DNA of 64,000 nt from Adenophora triphylla var. japonica (Eukaryota > Streptophyta > Magnoliopsida > Asterales > Campanulaceae), in assembly GCA_022495995.1 (NCBI GenBank), contig JAFEMH010001244.1, positions 82,001 through 146,000 on the forward strand, in the 5' to 3' direction. The notes beneath the pieces were generated by a model. It made no database searches and was not told the DNA's origin. It was given only the letters and a program-made list of their open reading frames with translations. Position numbers and translations under genes: made by a program. Numbering within the stretch: the first letter of the stretch is position 1; each line of letters opens with the position of its first letter. Positions 10,953-21,003 of the stretch are shown here, in pieces.

Positions 10953-12410
10953 TAACACTAGCTAATTAATTAGTGTACACTAGCTAGTTAACTCGTGTAC
11001 ACTAGCCAGATGGCTTATACTGGACATTGCCTTGGCTTGATCTTGGCCAAGTCCTTGTGTACACTAGCTAATTAACTAGTGTACACTAGCTAGTTAAGTA
11101 ATGTACACTAGCAACTTAGCTAGTGTACCCAAGTTTAATTTCAATGTTCATCAGTCATGGCTAAGTACACTAGCTATGTATATAGTGTACACTAGCTAGT
11201 TAACTCGTGTACACTAGCCAAATGGCTTATACTGGACATTGCCTTGACTTAGTATTGACCAAGTCCTTGTGTACACTAGCTAATTAACTAGTGTACACTA
11301 GCTAATTAACTAGTGTACACTAAAGATAGCGAATGAGTAGAAAAATAAACAAGAGTGTGAATCACTTACATTGATAATGTTGTATCTATATATTTTCAAG
11401 ATCCCTTGCCATATGTTGTCGTCTTTGGTTACAGTTTCATTGAAACTGTGGACACAGTGGTTTGTACAATATCCAGTAACGGTTGTACCAGAACAGCAAA
11501 CGGTGTAACTATGTACAACACAAACGCCCTGTTAACAACTTGTTGTCCTTTGCAAATCAACAATCCTTCACTTTCTTACCTCCCACAAACTTTGGTCTGG
11601 AATAATAGCTCTGGACGGTATCGCCATTAAGGAACTGTACATCAAGCTATATAACTAATAACAACATAAATCACCTTTGTTGAGTGATGATTTATTTTTA
11701 AGGTATTTAATTTTTCATTAAAATAAATCAACTCTTTCATGAGGATGTATACTGGAGTTGCCATAATGGAATGGTGAGTGCATGAAAACGGCGCATGGCT
11801 GAAATTAAACTTAACCAAGTTAACTAGCTAGTGTACGCTAGTTAACTCGTACATACTAGCCATAATGGAATAGTGAGTACATTGAAATTAAGTTTAACTA
11901 GCTAGTGTACCCAAGTTAACTAGTGTACACTAGCTGGTTATCCGAGAGTTTAATGATTGTTCCTTTTAATTAACTAGTGTACACTAGCTACTTAAGTAAT
12001 GTATACTAGCTAATTAACTAGTGTACACAAGAAATTGTGTACACTAGCTAGTGTACACTAGTTAACTAGCTATCTACTTTCTAAATATTAAGTTTTTAAA
12101 GTAATAAAATGAACAACCATGCACCCACATGTGTTCGCGTTTCCACACCCAAATATTTATCTTTTATTGCCATTAAAATGTATAAAACGCACACATTTCC
12201 AAAATGTCTATTAAAAATAAAATTTGAATATTCATTTGTGTACACTAGCTAGTGTACACTAGTTAATTAGCTAGTGTACACGAGTTAACTAGCTAGTGTA
12301 CACTATATAATTAGCCATGACTGATGAACATTGAAATTAAATTTGGGTACACTAGCTAAGTTGCTAGTGTACATTACTTAACTAGCTAGTGTACACTAGT
12401 TAATACCTAG
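10953..12410. repeat. Palindromic GTGTACACTAGCTAG repeat clusters (unit 1)
   Basis: Three clusters (about 10953-11325, 11808-12071, 12237-12410) are built from short palindromes: GTGTACAC, CTAGCTAG, GTTAAC/TTAATTAA and ACTAGT, joined as GTGTACACTAGCTAGTTAACT with variants. Similar words occur in the left arm (8045-8130). No spacer-repeat regularity like a CRISPR. Confidence 0.85.
11345..11665. other. Conserved non-repetitive block inside the foldback element (unit 1)
   Basis: About 0.3 kb of non-palindromic sequence containing a 74-codon open frame (11406-11630, from an ATG) that I do not recognise. The unit 2 copy at 14310-14534 is nearly identical and also open, but the two arose by duplication, so this is weak evidence for coding. 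It might be a captured host fragment; nothing in either strand matches a family I know. Confidence 0.4.
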
Positions 12411-12684
12411 TGTTTTAAAAATTAGACGTTGTTCAATATTATTTTTTCAAAATCCTACTATTCAGGGATCTAGTTTGAATCGTCTCGTCAAGACAAAAAA
12501 ATCAGTGTTTTCGAAATTTTTTTTCGACTTATAGATATTGAGATATTTTATTTTGAAATTTGAGGGGGATTTTAAATGATGACGTGGCAGTAGAAAGATG
12601 ATGTATGCGGCTGACCTTAATCTGGAGCATTGATGTGTTTTTTAATCCAATGGCTGTTAGTGGTTCTTATATATATATTTGATT
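12407..12684. repeat. Right terminal inverted repeat of foldback element (unit 1 copy)
   Basis: Reverse complement of 7764-8063. The terminal about 30 bp have decayed into TA-rich sequence, unlike the copy in unit 2. Confidence 0.75.
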
Positions 12685-12686
12685 AA

Positions 12687-12733
<47 letters not shown>

Positions 12734-13009
12734 CTCCCTCCGTCCCAATAAAAACTTCACTAATTACCCAAAAGGGCGTCCCATTAGAAGCTTCACCTTT
12801 CCTTTTTTGGCAAAGAATCTTTACTATTTTCTCCACTCATTCTCTCTCCTACATTATTTTAATACTCACAACACCATTATAATTTACTATTTTCTCCACT
12901 AATTCTCTCTCCTATTTTCAAATTACACTCACAACATTTTTTTTCCCTCTCATTTTCATAATTTGCGTGCCCACCCTAAAGGGTGAAGCACTTATTGGGA
13001 CGGAGGGAG
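12734..13009. mobile_element. Stowaway MITE
   Basis: The ends CTCCCTCCGTCCCAATAAAA and (inverted) CTCCCTCCGTCCCAATAAGT are flanked by TA. Length 276 bp. Same subfamily as 15696-15971 and 16003-16277. Confidence 0.88.
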
Positions 13010-13052
13010 TATATATAAAGAAAAGATTAAGGATTACGAAAGATAATTTATA

Positions 13053-13214
13053 GTGCCCGTTTGTTGTTTTATTTTGGGCGACTTATGACTTTTAGCTTTA
13101 ATTAAGTTAAAATTAAAGTGTTTGTTTTCACTTATAAGCGAGTATTAGTTAATATGTAAGGTACAACTTAGCTATATCATTAATAAGTAAAAGTCAAAAA
13201 GCCATAAAAATGTT
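13053..13214. mobile_element. Truncated MITE (GTGCCCGTTTGTTG end), cut by the duplication junction
   Basis: Matches the first about 160 bp of the element at 16321-17115 and stops exactly where unit 2 begins. The truncation was therefore created by the tandem duplication. Confidence 0.7.
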
Positions 13215-13241
13215 GTAGGCAGGGGGTGGATGGGGCGATTA

Positions 13242-13276
<35 letters not shown>

Positions 13277-13807
13277 GGGGGTGGGATAGGCGGGGGTGGG
13301 TGGGGCGATTACAAAAAAAAATAATAAAAAAATAAAATAAAAATTTGAGGGTGGGGTGGGGTAGGTAGGGGGTGGGGGGGGCAATTACAAAAAAATTTAG
13401 GGTGGGGGGTGGGGTAGGCGGGGTTCGGGGCGATTACAAAAAAAAAAATGTGGGGTGGGGGTGGGGGTGGGGGTGGGGTAGGCGGGGGGATGGGGGCGAT
13501 TACAAAAAAATTGGGGGGTTGGGGGGGTGGGGTAGGCAGGGTGTGGTTGTACCGGACGTAATATGTGTTGTACATTAAGGCCTCCATTTTTCGAAAAATG
13601 TTTTACTTAGGACAAGGTCAGTAGGTCGTTTTACTTAGAAAGGGCGCAAAATGTTTTCCGGAAAACGTTTTACTTAGGACAACCAAACAGCGGAAAACGA
13701 ATTGTTTTCCGGAAAACATTTTTCGGGGGCTAACCAAACACCGTAAAACATGTTATTTTCCGGAAAACATTTTCCGAAAAATGTTTTACGGTGAAACAAA
13801 CGGAGCC
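13215..13807. mobile_element. GTAATCGCC foldback MITE, left arm missing
   Basis: The right part of the element at 9502-10903: G-rich GGCGATTACAAAA repeats, then GTTTTACTTAGGACAAGG and the right terminus ...GAAACAAACGGAGCC, followed by TTA. The left arm is absent because the duplication starts inside the right arm. Confidence 0.8.
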
Positions 13808-13857
13808 TTAGTCTCTAAAATCACTGAATTGTTATCCGATGATTCGACAACAGAATT

Positions 13858-15313
13858 AACACTAGCTAATTAATTAGTGTACACTAGCTAGTTAACTCGT
13901 GTACACTAGCCAGATGGCTTATACTGGACATTGCCTTGGCTTGGTCTTGGCCAAGTCCTTGTGTACACTAGCTAATTAACTAGTGTACACTAGCTAGTTA
14001 AGTAATGTACACTAGCAACTTAGCTAGTGTACCCAAGTTTAATTTCAATGTTCATCAGTAATGGCTAAGTACACTAGCTATGTATATAGTGTACACTAGC
14101 TAGTTAACTCGTGTACACTAGTCAAATGGCTTATACTGGACATTGCCTTGACTTAGTCTTGACCAAGTTCTTGTGTACACTAGCTAATTAACTAGTGTAC
14201 ACTAGCTAATTAACTAGTGTACACTAAAGATAGCGAATGAGTAGAAAAATAAACAAGAGTGTGAATCACTTACATTGATAATGTTGTATCTATATATTTT
14301 CAAGATCCCTTGCCATATGTTGTCGTCTTTGGTTACAGTTTCATTGAAACTGTGGACATAGTGGTTTGTACAATGTCCAGTAACGGTTGTACCAGAACAG
14401 CAAACGGTGTAACTATGTACAACACAAACGCCCTGTTAACAACTTGTTGTCCTTTGCAAATCAACAATCCTTCACTTTCTTACCTCCCACAAACTTTGGT
14501 CTGGAATAATAGCTCTGGACGGTATCCCCATTAAGGAACTGTACATCAAGCTATATAACTAATAACAACATAAATCACCTTTGTTGAGTGATGATTTATT
14601 TTTAAGGTATTTAATTTTTCATTAAAATAAATCAACTCTTTCATGAGGATGTATACTGGAGTTGCCATAATGGAATGGTGAGTGCATGAAAACGGCGCAT
14701 GGCTGAAATTAAACTTAGCCAAGTTAACTAGCTAGTGTACGCTAGTTAACTCGTACATACTAGCCATAATGGAATAGTGAGTACATTGAAATTAAGTTTA
14801 ACTAGCTAGTGTACCCAAGTTAACTAGTGTACACTAGCTGGTTATCCGAGAGTTTAATGATTGTTCCTTTTAATTAACTAGTGTATACTAGCTACTTAAG
14901 TAATGTACACTAGCTAATTAACTAGTGTACACAAGAAATTGTGTACACTAGCTAGTGTACACTAGTTAACTAGCTATCTACTTTCTAAATATTAAGTTTT
15001 TACAGTAATAAAATGAACAACCATGCACCCACATGTGTTCGCGTTTCCGCACCCAAATATTTATCTTTTATTGCCATTAAAATGTATAAAACGCACACAT
15101 TTCCAAAATGTCTATTAAAAATAAAATTTGAATATTCATTTGTGTACACTAGCTAGTGTACACTAATTAATTAGCTAGTGTACACGAGTTAACTAGCTAG
15201 TGTACACTATATAATTAGCCATGACTGATGAACATTGAAATTAAACTTGGGTACACTAGCTTAGTTGCTAGTGTACATTACTTAACTAGCTAGTGTACAC
15301 TAGTTAATACCTA
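13858..15313. repeat. Palindromic GTGTACACTAGCTAG repeat clusters (unit 2)
   Basis: Duplicate of 10953-12410 with a few base substitutions, in the same three-cluster layout. Confidence 0.85.
14250..14570. other. Conserved non-repetitive block inside the foldback element (unit 2)
   Basis: Duplicate of 11345-11665 with an equally long open frame (14310-14534). The few differences seen include GACACA/GACATA and CAATAT/CAATGT. No recognised product. Confidence 0.4.
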
Positions 15314-15607
15314 GTGTTTTAAAAATTAGACGTTGTTCAATATTATTTTTTCAAAATTCTATCTTCAGGGATCTAGTTTGAATCGTCTCGTCAAGACAAA
15401 AAAATCAGTGTTTTCGAAATTTTTTTCGACTTATAGATATTGAGATATTTTATTTTAAAATTTGAGGGGGATTTTAAATGATGACGTGGCAGTAGAAAGA
15501 TGATGTATGCGGCTGACCTTAATCTGGAGCATTGATGTGTTTTTTAATCCAATGGCTGTTAGTGGTTCTTAGGGTTCTTATATAAATTTGATTCTCATTA
15601 TAATAGG

Positions 15608-15611
<4 letters not shown>
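15311..15611. repeat. Right terminal inverted repeat of foldback element (unit 2 copy)
   Basis: The best-preserved right arm. It ends ...GATTCTCATTATAATAGGACCC before the (TA)n tract, the inverted counterpart of the left end at 7764. Confidence 0.8.

Positions 15612-15695
<84 letters not shown>
15612..15695. repeat. (TA)n microsatellite
   Basis: A TA run of about 84 bp between the foldback right end and a Stowaway MITE. Expanded relative to the 12690-12730 run in unit 1. Confidence 0.93.
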
Positions 15696-15696
<1 letters not shown>

Positions 15697-15971
15697 TCCC
15701 TCCGTCCCAATAAAAGCTTCACTAATTACCCAAAAGGGCGTCCCGTTAGAAGCTTCACCTTTCCTTTTTTGACAAAGAATCTTTACTATTTTCTCCACTC
15801 ATTCTCTCTCATACATAATTTTAATACTCACAACACCATTATAATTTACTATTCCCTCCACTAATTCTCTCTCCTATTTTCAAATTACACTCACAACATT
15901 TTTTTTTCCCTCCTATTTTCATAATTTGCGTGCCCACCCAAAAGGGTGAAGCACTTATTGGGACGGAGGGA
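15696..15971. mobile_element. Stowaway MITE
   Basis: Starts CTCCCTCCGTCCCAATAAAA and ends CTTATTGGGACGGAGGGAA. TA-rich sequence flanks both sides. Almost identical to the next copy. Confidence 0.87.
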
Positions 15972-16002
15972 ATATATATACATATATATATATATTTATA
16001 TA

Positions 16003-16277
16003 CTCCCTCCGTCCCAATAAAAGCTTCACTAATTACCCAAAAGGGCGTCCCATTAGAAGCTTCACCTTTCCTTTTTTGGCAAAGAATCTTTACTATTTTC
16101 TCCACTCATTCTCTCTCCTACATTATTTTAATACTCACAACACCATTATAATTTACTATTTCCTCCACTAATTCTCTCTCCTATTTTCAAATTACACTCA
16201 CAACATTTTTTTCCCTCTCATTTTCATAATTTGCGTGCCCACCCTAAAGGGTGAAGCACTTATTGGGACGGAGAGAA
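16003..16277. mobile_element. Stowaway MITE (tandem neighbour)
   Basis: Second near-identical copy only about 30 bp after the first. It corresponds by position to the single copy at 12734 in unit 1. Confidence 0.87.
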
Positions 16278-16320
16278 TATATATAAAGAAAAGATTAAGG
16301 ATTACCAAAGATAATTTATA

Positions 16321-17115
16321 GTGCCCGTTTGTTGTTTTATTTTGGGCGACTTATGACTTTTAGCTTTAAATAAGTTAAAAATAAATTGTTTGTTTTCATT
16401 TATAAGCAAGTATTAGTTAATATGTAAGGTACAACTTAGCTATATCATTAATAAGTAAAAGTCAAAAAGCCATAAAAATGTTGTTTTTCATCATTTATGT
16501 TGCTAATAGGTTTCGAGTTCAAATAATACTATCTACACCTTTGTTTATTTTCATTTTTCCTTACATTTTTTTTTTTCAATCAATTCAATTCTTTAACTTT
16601 CTTTTATTTTCTTATTATCATTTAATATTACAAAAATAAATTATTTATTTTTGGGCTCATTTTTATTTTAAATGTTTTTACTTTTAATAATAATCATAAA
16701 AACATAAATAAGTTATCAAAAGAGAAAAAATATACAATATATAAATAAAAATTAATTTTATAATTCAAACTGTAACCTTTATTTTATTTTAATAAATTAA
16801 ATTTTTGTATTTGCTTTATATTTAATTTCAACTAAATGTAAATTTTTATTAATTTTGATTTTGAATTATTTGTTTTAGTTTTAGCACGAACATTCATATT
16901 CATTTATTTGCATATAATATTTTTTTCTTGAAAAAAAATCTAAACGTGTATTATATATTAAATCTATCAACTATCAATCAATAAATAATCATCTATCAGC
17001 TATAAATCATTAGCCATCACCTGCAACAAACGAGTTATCACTCAATCAGCTATAAGTCATTAAATAACCGGTAATTAGATATAAATTATCAGCAATCAGT
17101 TGCGACAAACGAGCC
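16321..17115. mobile_element. Candidate MITE, AT-rich, GCCCGTTTGTTG ends
   Basis: The left end GTGCCCGTTTGTTG and right end, inverted, GGCTCGTTTGTCGC are similar, and TATA flanks both sides. The subterminal ATGACTTTTAGCTT and ATGACTTATAGCTGATT blocks are also inverted matches. The interior is very AT-rich with no coding capacity. Superfamily uncertain (hAT or PIF/Harbinger-like). Confidence 0.55.
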
Positions 17116-17828
17116 TATAGACATATAGTTAATTAACCATGTTTTTCAATTGTTTTTATGCACTTAAATGAATGAGAGCCCATTTTCAATCTTAAGAGAC
17201 TTTTAACGATTTTTTTATTTTTTATTTTTTATAGCAGAATATATAAGCATTAGGGAGTATTAATTATCATATAACATTCGACTTGAAGATTGCAAATCCA
17301 ATTTAGAAACTAATGATTGATAAGGTAGTTTTCAGGAAACATATAAAAAGCTCAAGTCTAGGTTAATTGTGATTAATGTCAACATTTAGGACAGTATTTT
17401 ATAGAAAAATGAACATTTATATAGGAAAAAAAAACCCAAATACAATTATTTAATTTCATTAGTAATATTGTTAGATTTTATTTAAAATAAATTATTTTTT
17501 CACTGTCCTTGAAATAAAGAAGAAGAAGATTCTTACTTTAACGTAGTTTAGTGTGAATAAAATTAATTGGTTCATGACTTTAGATTTTTTTTTCTTTCAA
17601 ATAATTCACTTTAAAAAAATATATACCAAAGCACACATATTCGCAAAATGTGTGCCAAACTAACTAATTTTTGTGAAGTCGATATTAGTATTGTCGACTT
17701 TGACCAAAAGTTAAAATTTTTTGATCAAAGTCGATTAATGCCGACTTTAACTTTACTGGAAGAATTATTTTTAGGAACTGAATTTCTGGCCACTGCCACA
17801 AATACCAACAAAAACCAGGCACAAATAG
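17116..17828. other. AT-rich stretch, nothing recognised
   Basis: Between the candidate MITE and the copia LTR. A 70-codon open frame at 17648-17860 runs into the LTR and shows no family resemblance. GTCGACTTTGACCAAAAGT at about 17694 and GACTTTAACTTT nearby form weak repeats. Confidence 0.4.
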
Positions 17829-18545
17829 TGTTGGAATATTGGAAAAATATTAGGGTGTGAATTGAAAAGTCAAAAGTCTAAAATTGAAAAGACACGACTG
17901 TTCAAATTCTTTGAACTGTTCGGCCGAGCAAGGCATAAGCCTCGACCGAGCATGACAGACCAGAAACTATCATCCTCTGTTGGCCTCTGCTCGGGCGAGT
18001 CACCAAAGATGCTCGGGCGAGCAACTTGCCTGTGCTCGGGCGAGGCACCAATGGTGCTCGGCCGAGCAGATGTTGTCCGTTCAGATTAAAGTCTGAATAG
18101 GTGCCAGCTTGAAAGGGTGTGACTTTTGTGGAAAAATCACAACTGTTCTGTCTTGATTTTACCCTATATAAAGAGACCCCTATTCCTTCATTCAGTCATC
18201 AAGTAATCCAAAAAGGTTGTTATCAAATCAAACACAAGAATTCAATTCTCTCTCTCCCTCATTTAAAGTGTTCTTGTTCGTTTCAAAACATTCGTTCATC
18301 ATTCCTTCTGTAAAGCTTGAAGACTAAGAGCAAGTCTTATTTTGGTTCGCCCGTCAAGGTTAGTTAAAGTGCACACTAACTCTTGGTAAAAAGCGTTGTA
18401 TCTTGGGAGACATTCGCCATCGATCCGTTTGCACAATTACGGAGGCGAAATATTGTCTTAAGGAGATTTGCTTCGGCATACCTCGCTTTAATCTCTGACT
18501 TTCTGATTTCCGTATTGAAGATATCTAAACATATACCATACAACA
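17829..18545 (+). repeat. Copia 5' LTR with clustered GCTCGGCCGAGC palindromes
   Basis: Begins TGTTGGAATATTGG; the end is placed at CCATACAACA to give TGTTG/CAACA inverted ends. TATA box CCCTATATAAAGAG at about 18163-18176, with U3 upstream. No convincing primer-binding site follows, so the 3' boundary is less certain than the start. Confidence 0.65.
17918..18067. promoter_or_regulatory. Six GCTCGGNCGAGC-type palindromes in the LTR U3
   Basis: Perfect or one-off copies of GCTCGGCCGAGC / GCTCGGGCGAGC lie at about 17918, 17939, 17989, 18011, 18034 and 18056, all 100-250 bp upstream of the TATA box. Spacing is irregular (11-40 bp gaps), as in a protein-binding cluster rather than a simple tandem repeat. 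Confidence 0.6.
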
Positions 18546-18639
18546 ATCTTAAGGCAATATAATTTCAGGTATTTGTTTTAATTTTATCTTCTCTACTTCA
18601 TCTTTTTCTTATTTGAATTTTCTGTTTTCGTAACAGAAA

Positions 18640-20114
18640 ATGGCTAATGGAAATGACTCCGTTAGTAATGAGACTACTGCAACAAATACCAATGCAATAG
18701 GGAGTACGTCAAGTGCTAATCAACTCATGATGCCACCGGCCTCGCAGTACGAGAAACCGGAGAAGTTCAATAGGGCTGATTTCAAACGTTGGCAACAGAA
18801 AATGTTGTTTTATCTCACAACGCTTGGACTAGTGAAGTTCTTACGGGAAGAATGTCCCGTAGCGGCTGAAGGTGTAGTAGACAAGGCTACACAAATGGCT
18901 ATTGATGCATGGAAACATGCAGATTATCTATGCCGAAACTACATCTTGAATGGACTAGACAACACATTGTATAATGTGTACTACTCCATAAAAACTGCAA
19001 AAGGACTTTGGGATTCTCTCGACAAGAAATATAAAACCGAAGATGCTGGAACAAAGAAGTCTTTGTTGCAAAATTTTTGGATTTTAAAATGAATGATTCT
19101 AAAACTGTTATGAATCAGGTCGAAGAGATGCAAGTCCTATTGCATAACCTTGAAGCCGAAGGGATGCAATTGGGTGAGTCCTTCCAAGTTGCATGTATGA
19201 TTGAGAAGTTGCCTCCTTCATGAAGAGACTTCAAAAACTATCTTAAGCACAAGCGCAAAGAGATGTCAATGGAAGATTTGCTAGTTCGTCTTCGCATTGA
19301 AGAAGACAATCGTAGTGCAGAAAAAAGGGCCAATGCACGAAACATGGAAGCAAAGGCTAACATGGTGGAAGAATCCCGACCCAAGAACAACAAGAGGAAG
19401 CATGATGACTCTTCAAAGAAGAAGTCAAGCAATGACAGCAACAAACGCTTCAAGTTCAAAGGGGACTGCTACAATTATGGAAAAAGCGGTCATCGGACAA
19501 AGGATTGTCGAAGCAAGAAGAAGAAGCCTCCCCAAGCAAACGTGACTGAAATAGATACTCTATCTGCGGGTGTCTCGGATGTAAGTCTGTCTGCCGTTGT
19601 ATGTGAAGCCAACTTGGTGTCAAACGTCAAGGATTGGTGGGTAGACACCGGAGCCACTCGTCACATTTGTGCCGACAAAAGCTTGTTTGCAGAATACAAG
19701 AAGGTGGAACGTGAAGACTTTCTCTATATGGGAAATTCTGCAACTTCTAAGATTGAAGGCATTGGGAAGGTGATCTTGAAATTCACATCGGGAAAGGAGC
19801 TTACTCTCAACGATGTGATGCATGTACCCGACATAAGAAAGAATTTAATTTCCGGTTCTTTACTTAGTAAGAAAGATTTCAAAATTGTATTTGAATCTGA
19901 TAAGTTTGTACTTACTAAGGGAGGTATGTATGTTGAAAAGGGATACTTGCTAGATGGCCTATTTAAGGCAAATGCTGTTGTAGTGGACAAGAAGTCCACA
20001 TATTTGTACCCTCAAGTGATGAATAAAATTAACAATTCTATTTACTTGTGCGAGTCTTCTAATTTATGGCATGGTCGTTGTTTTGGTAGAAAAAACAATA
20101 AAGTAGAATCTTAA
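18640..20114 (+). pseudogene. Copia gag-protease, frameshifted and truncated
   Basis: Start ATG 18640 (MANGNDSVSNETT). Gag region: EKFNRADFKRWQQKMLFYL and LWDSLDKKYKTEDAGTKK. The frame breaks near 19080-19092 and again around 19220, where TCATGAAGAGAC gives a stop. Zinc knuckle at about 19468-19510 reads CYNYGKSGHRTKDC, with Tyr in place of the second Cys. Protease: WWVDTGATRHIC at about 19635. Then VMHVPDIRKNLISGSLLSK and the LWHGR start of the pre-integrase domain, after which homology ends and a stop follows at 20112-20114. The protein would assemble particles and process them in an intact relative; this copy is dead. Confidence 0.85.
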
Positions 20115-20390
20115 CTAAGTTTAGTATGTCGATTGAATAATAAGGAGGGAACTATGGAATTCGATTATATGGAACAAAAGAATGAAAAAGAGATAATGAC
20201 AACACGATTTGTTAACGAGGAAAACCTTGGAGGTGATAACCTCTTTGGAAAAAACCCCGGGAGTTAGGTCTCCAACCTTAAAGGTTTCACTATAATAATC
20301 ACGATTACAACTTTGGAAGATAATGGAGAGGATTACAAGAGCTTGTGTGTAGAGTGTGTGCGTATGAGCATGAATGTGTTTTTCCCTCTC
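20115..20390 (-). repeat. Possible minus-strand copia LTR fragment
   Basis: In reverse complement, the stretch ATAGTGAAACCTTTAAGG...CCCGGGGTTTTTTCC...GTTAACAAATCGTGTTGTC resembles the U5 end of copia LTRs (ATAGTG ... GGTTTTTCCACG ... TCGTGTTG). No second LTR or TSD is visible. Low confidence. Confidence 0.3.
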
Positions 20391-21003
20391 CATTTCCCCT
20401 TAAATACAAGTAGATATGAAAGAGTCAATATGGTTCCTATAATCTCGGCATTTTGGTTTATCACTTCAACCTCCGTGAGACCAAGTCGCCCTAGCCGTTT
20501 GAAGGTCTGTTGAACGTGCTTGGAGATTGTTCCGCATTCCTCTCTTAATTACTGAAAAATAAGAATAAGAATATTAGGAAATATTGAACAAGTAAATATT
20601 AAAACAATACTTACAGTGTAATGACATCTCGATATGCAGGATCAATTGAAGATGTCGTCATGTTGAAAAATGCCCACAACAATTTGTCCCCAAAAACATT
20701 TGACTATGTTGGCAACTGAAGAGGCAAAATATTTTTTTTTTCTTTTGAATTAATGGTCCAACTGTCCGCTCTGCTTGATGGGACGTTTTGGAAGACGTGG
20801 CGTTGAAATGGACGGTTGGGGAGAAGAGTTATTTTTGAAAAGGAACTCTTTTTCTTTTTATTAACCGCTTGAGAGGATAAATTAATCTTCTCAAAGCTTC
20901 TTTTCACCTCCGTTGGCCCACGGCGCCGTTCGTCTCCAAGGTAAAATTCATCCGTCTCTTGCCTTCTCTCTTTGTTTATTTTTCTCTTTTTGCTTTGTCA
21001 ACC
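20391..21003. other. 5' flank and leader of the antisense gene; nothing else recognised
   Basis: No repeats or open frames of note. A pyrimidine-rich stretch (about 20940-21000) directly precedes the ATG at 21004, as in a plant 5' UTR. Confidence 0.4.

Larger units (their letters stand above)
10454..13214. repeat. Tandem segmental duplication, unit 1
   Basis: The unit begins at GTAGGCAGGGGGTGGATGG inside the right arm of the foldback MITE and ends at CATAAAAATGTT, where unit 2 starts with the same GTAGGCAGGGGG words at 13215. Unit 1 contains the MITE right end, the palindromic arrays, a 0.27-kb conserved block, the right terminal inverted repeat, one Stowaway MITE and the first about 160 bp of another MITE, which is cut at the junction. 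Confidence 0.88.
7764..15611. mobile_element. Foldback-like non-autonomous DNA element with long TIRs, nested and internally duplicated
   Basis: The left 300 bp (7764-8063) are the reverse complement of 15311-15611 and of 12407-12684. Shared blocks include GAGAACCAAATTTATAT, ATTGGATTAAAAACACATCAATG and TAGATCCCTGAAGATAG. Both arms lead inward to GTGTACACTAGCTAG-type palindromic repeats, so the element could fold back on itself. Two MITEs (8461-9388 and 9502-10903) and a Stowaway are nested within it. A tandem duplication repeats its right part. No transposase is seen. Long inverted termini suggest a foldback or Mutator-like non-autonomous family; the superfamily is not certain because TSDs are masked by (TA)n. 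Confidence 0.7.
13215..16483. repeat. Tandem segmental duplication, unit 2
   Basis: Collinear with unit 1 and nearly identical over most of its length. It is longer because of an expanded (TA)n tract, a second Stowaway copy and a longer G-rich tract at its start. It continues past the unit 1 end point into flanking sequence (TTTTTCATCATTT), so the right end is the original context and 13214/13215 is the new junction. Confidence 0.88.
17829..20114 (+). mobile_element. Truncated copia element: 5' LTR, leader, gag-protease
   Basis: A 5' LTR (17829-18545), a short leader with a possible intron (CAG/GTATTTG near 18569 to GTAACAG/AAAATGG near 18638), then gag and protease. It stops abruptly after the LWHGR start of the pre-integrase domain at about 20080. 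Integrase, RT and the 3' LTR are missing. Confidence 0.75.

Noticed and set aside
10953..12410. Centromeric or telomeric satellite
   Set aside because: No constant period; a mosaic of short palindromes confined to one transposable element.
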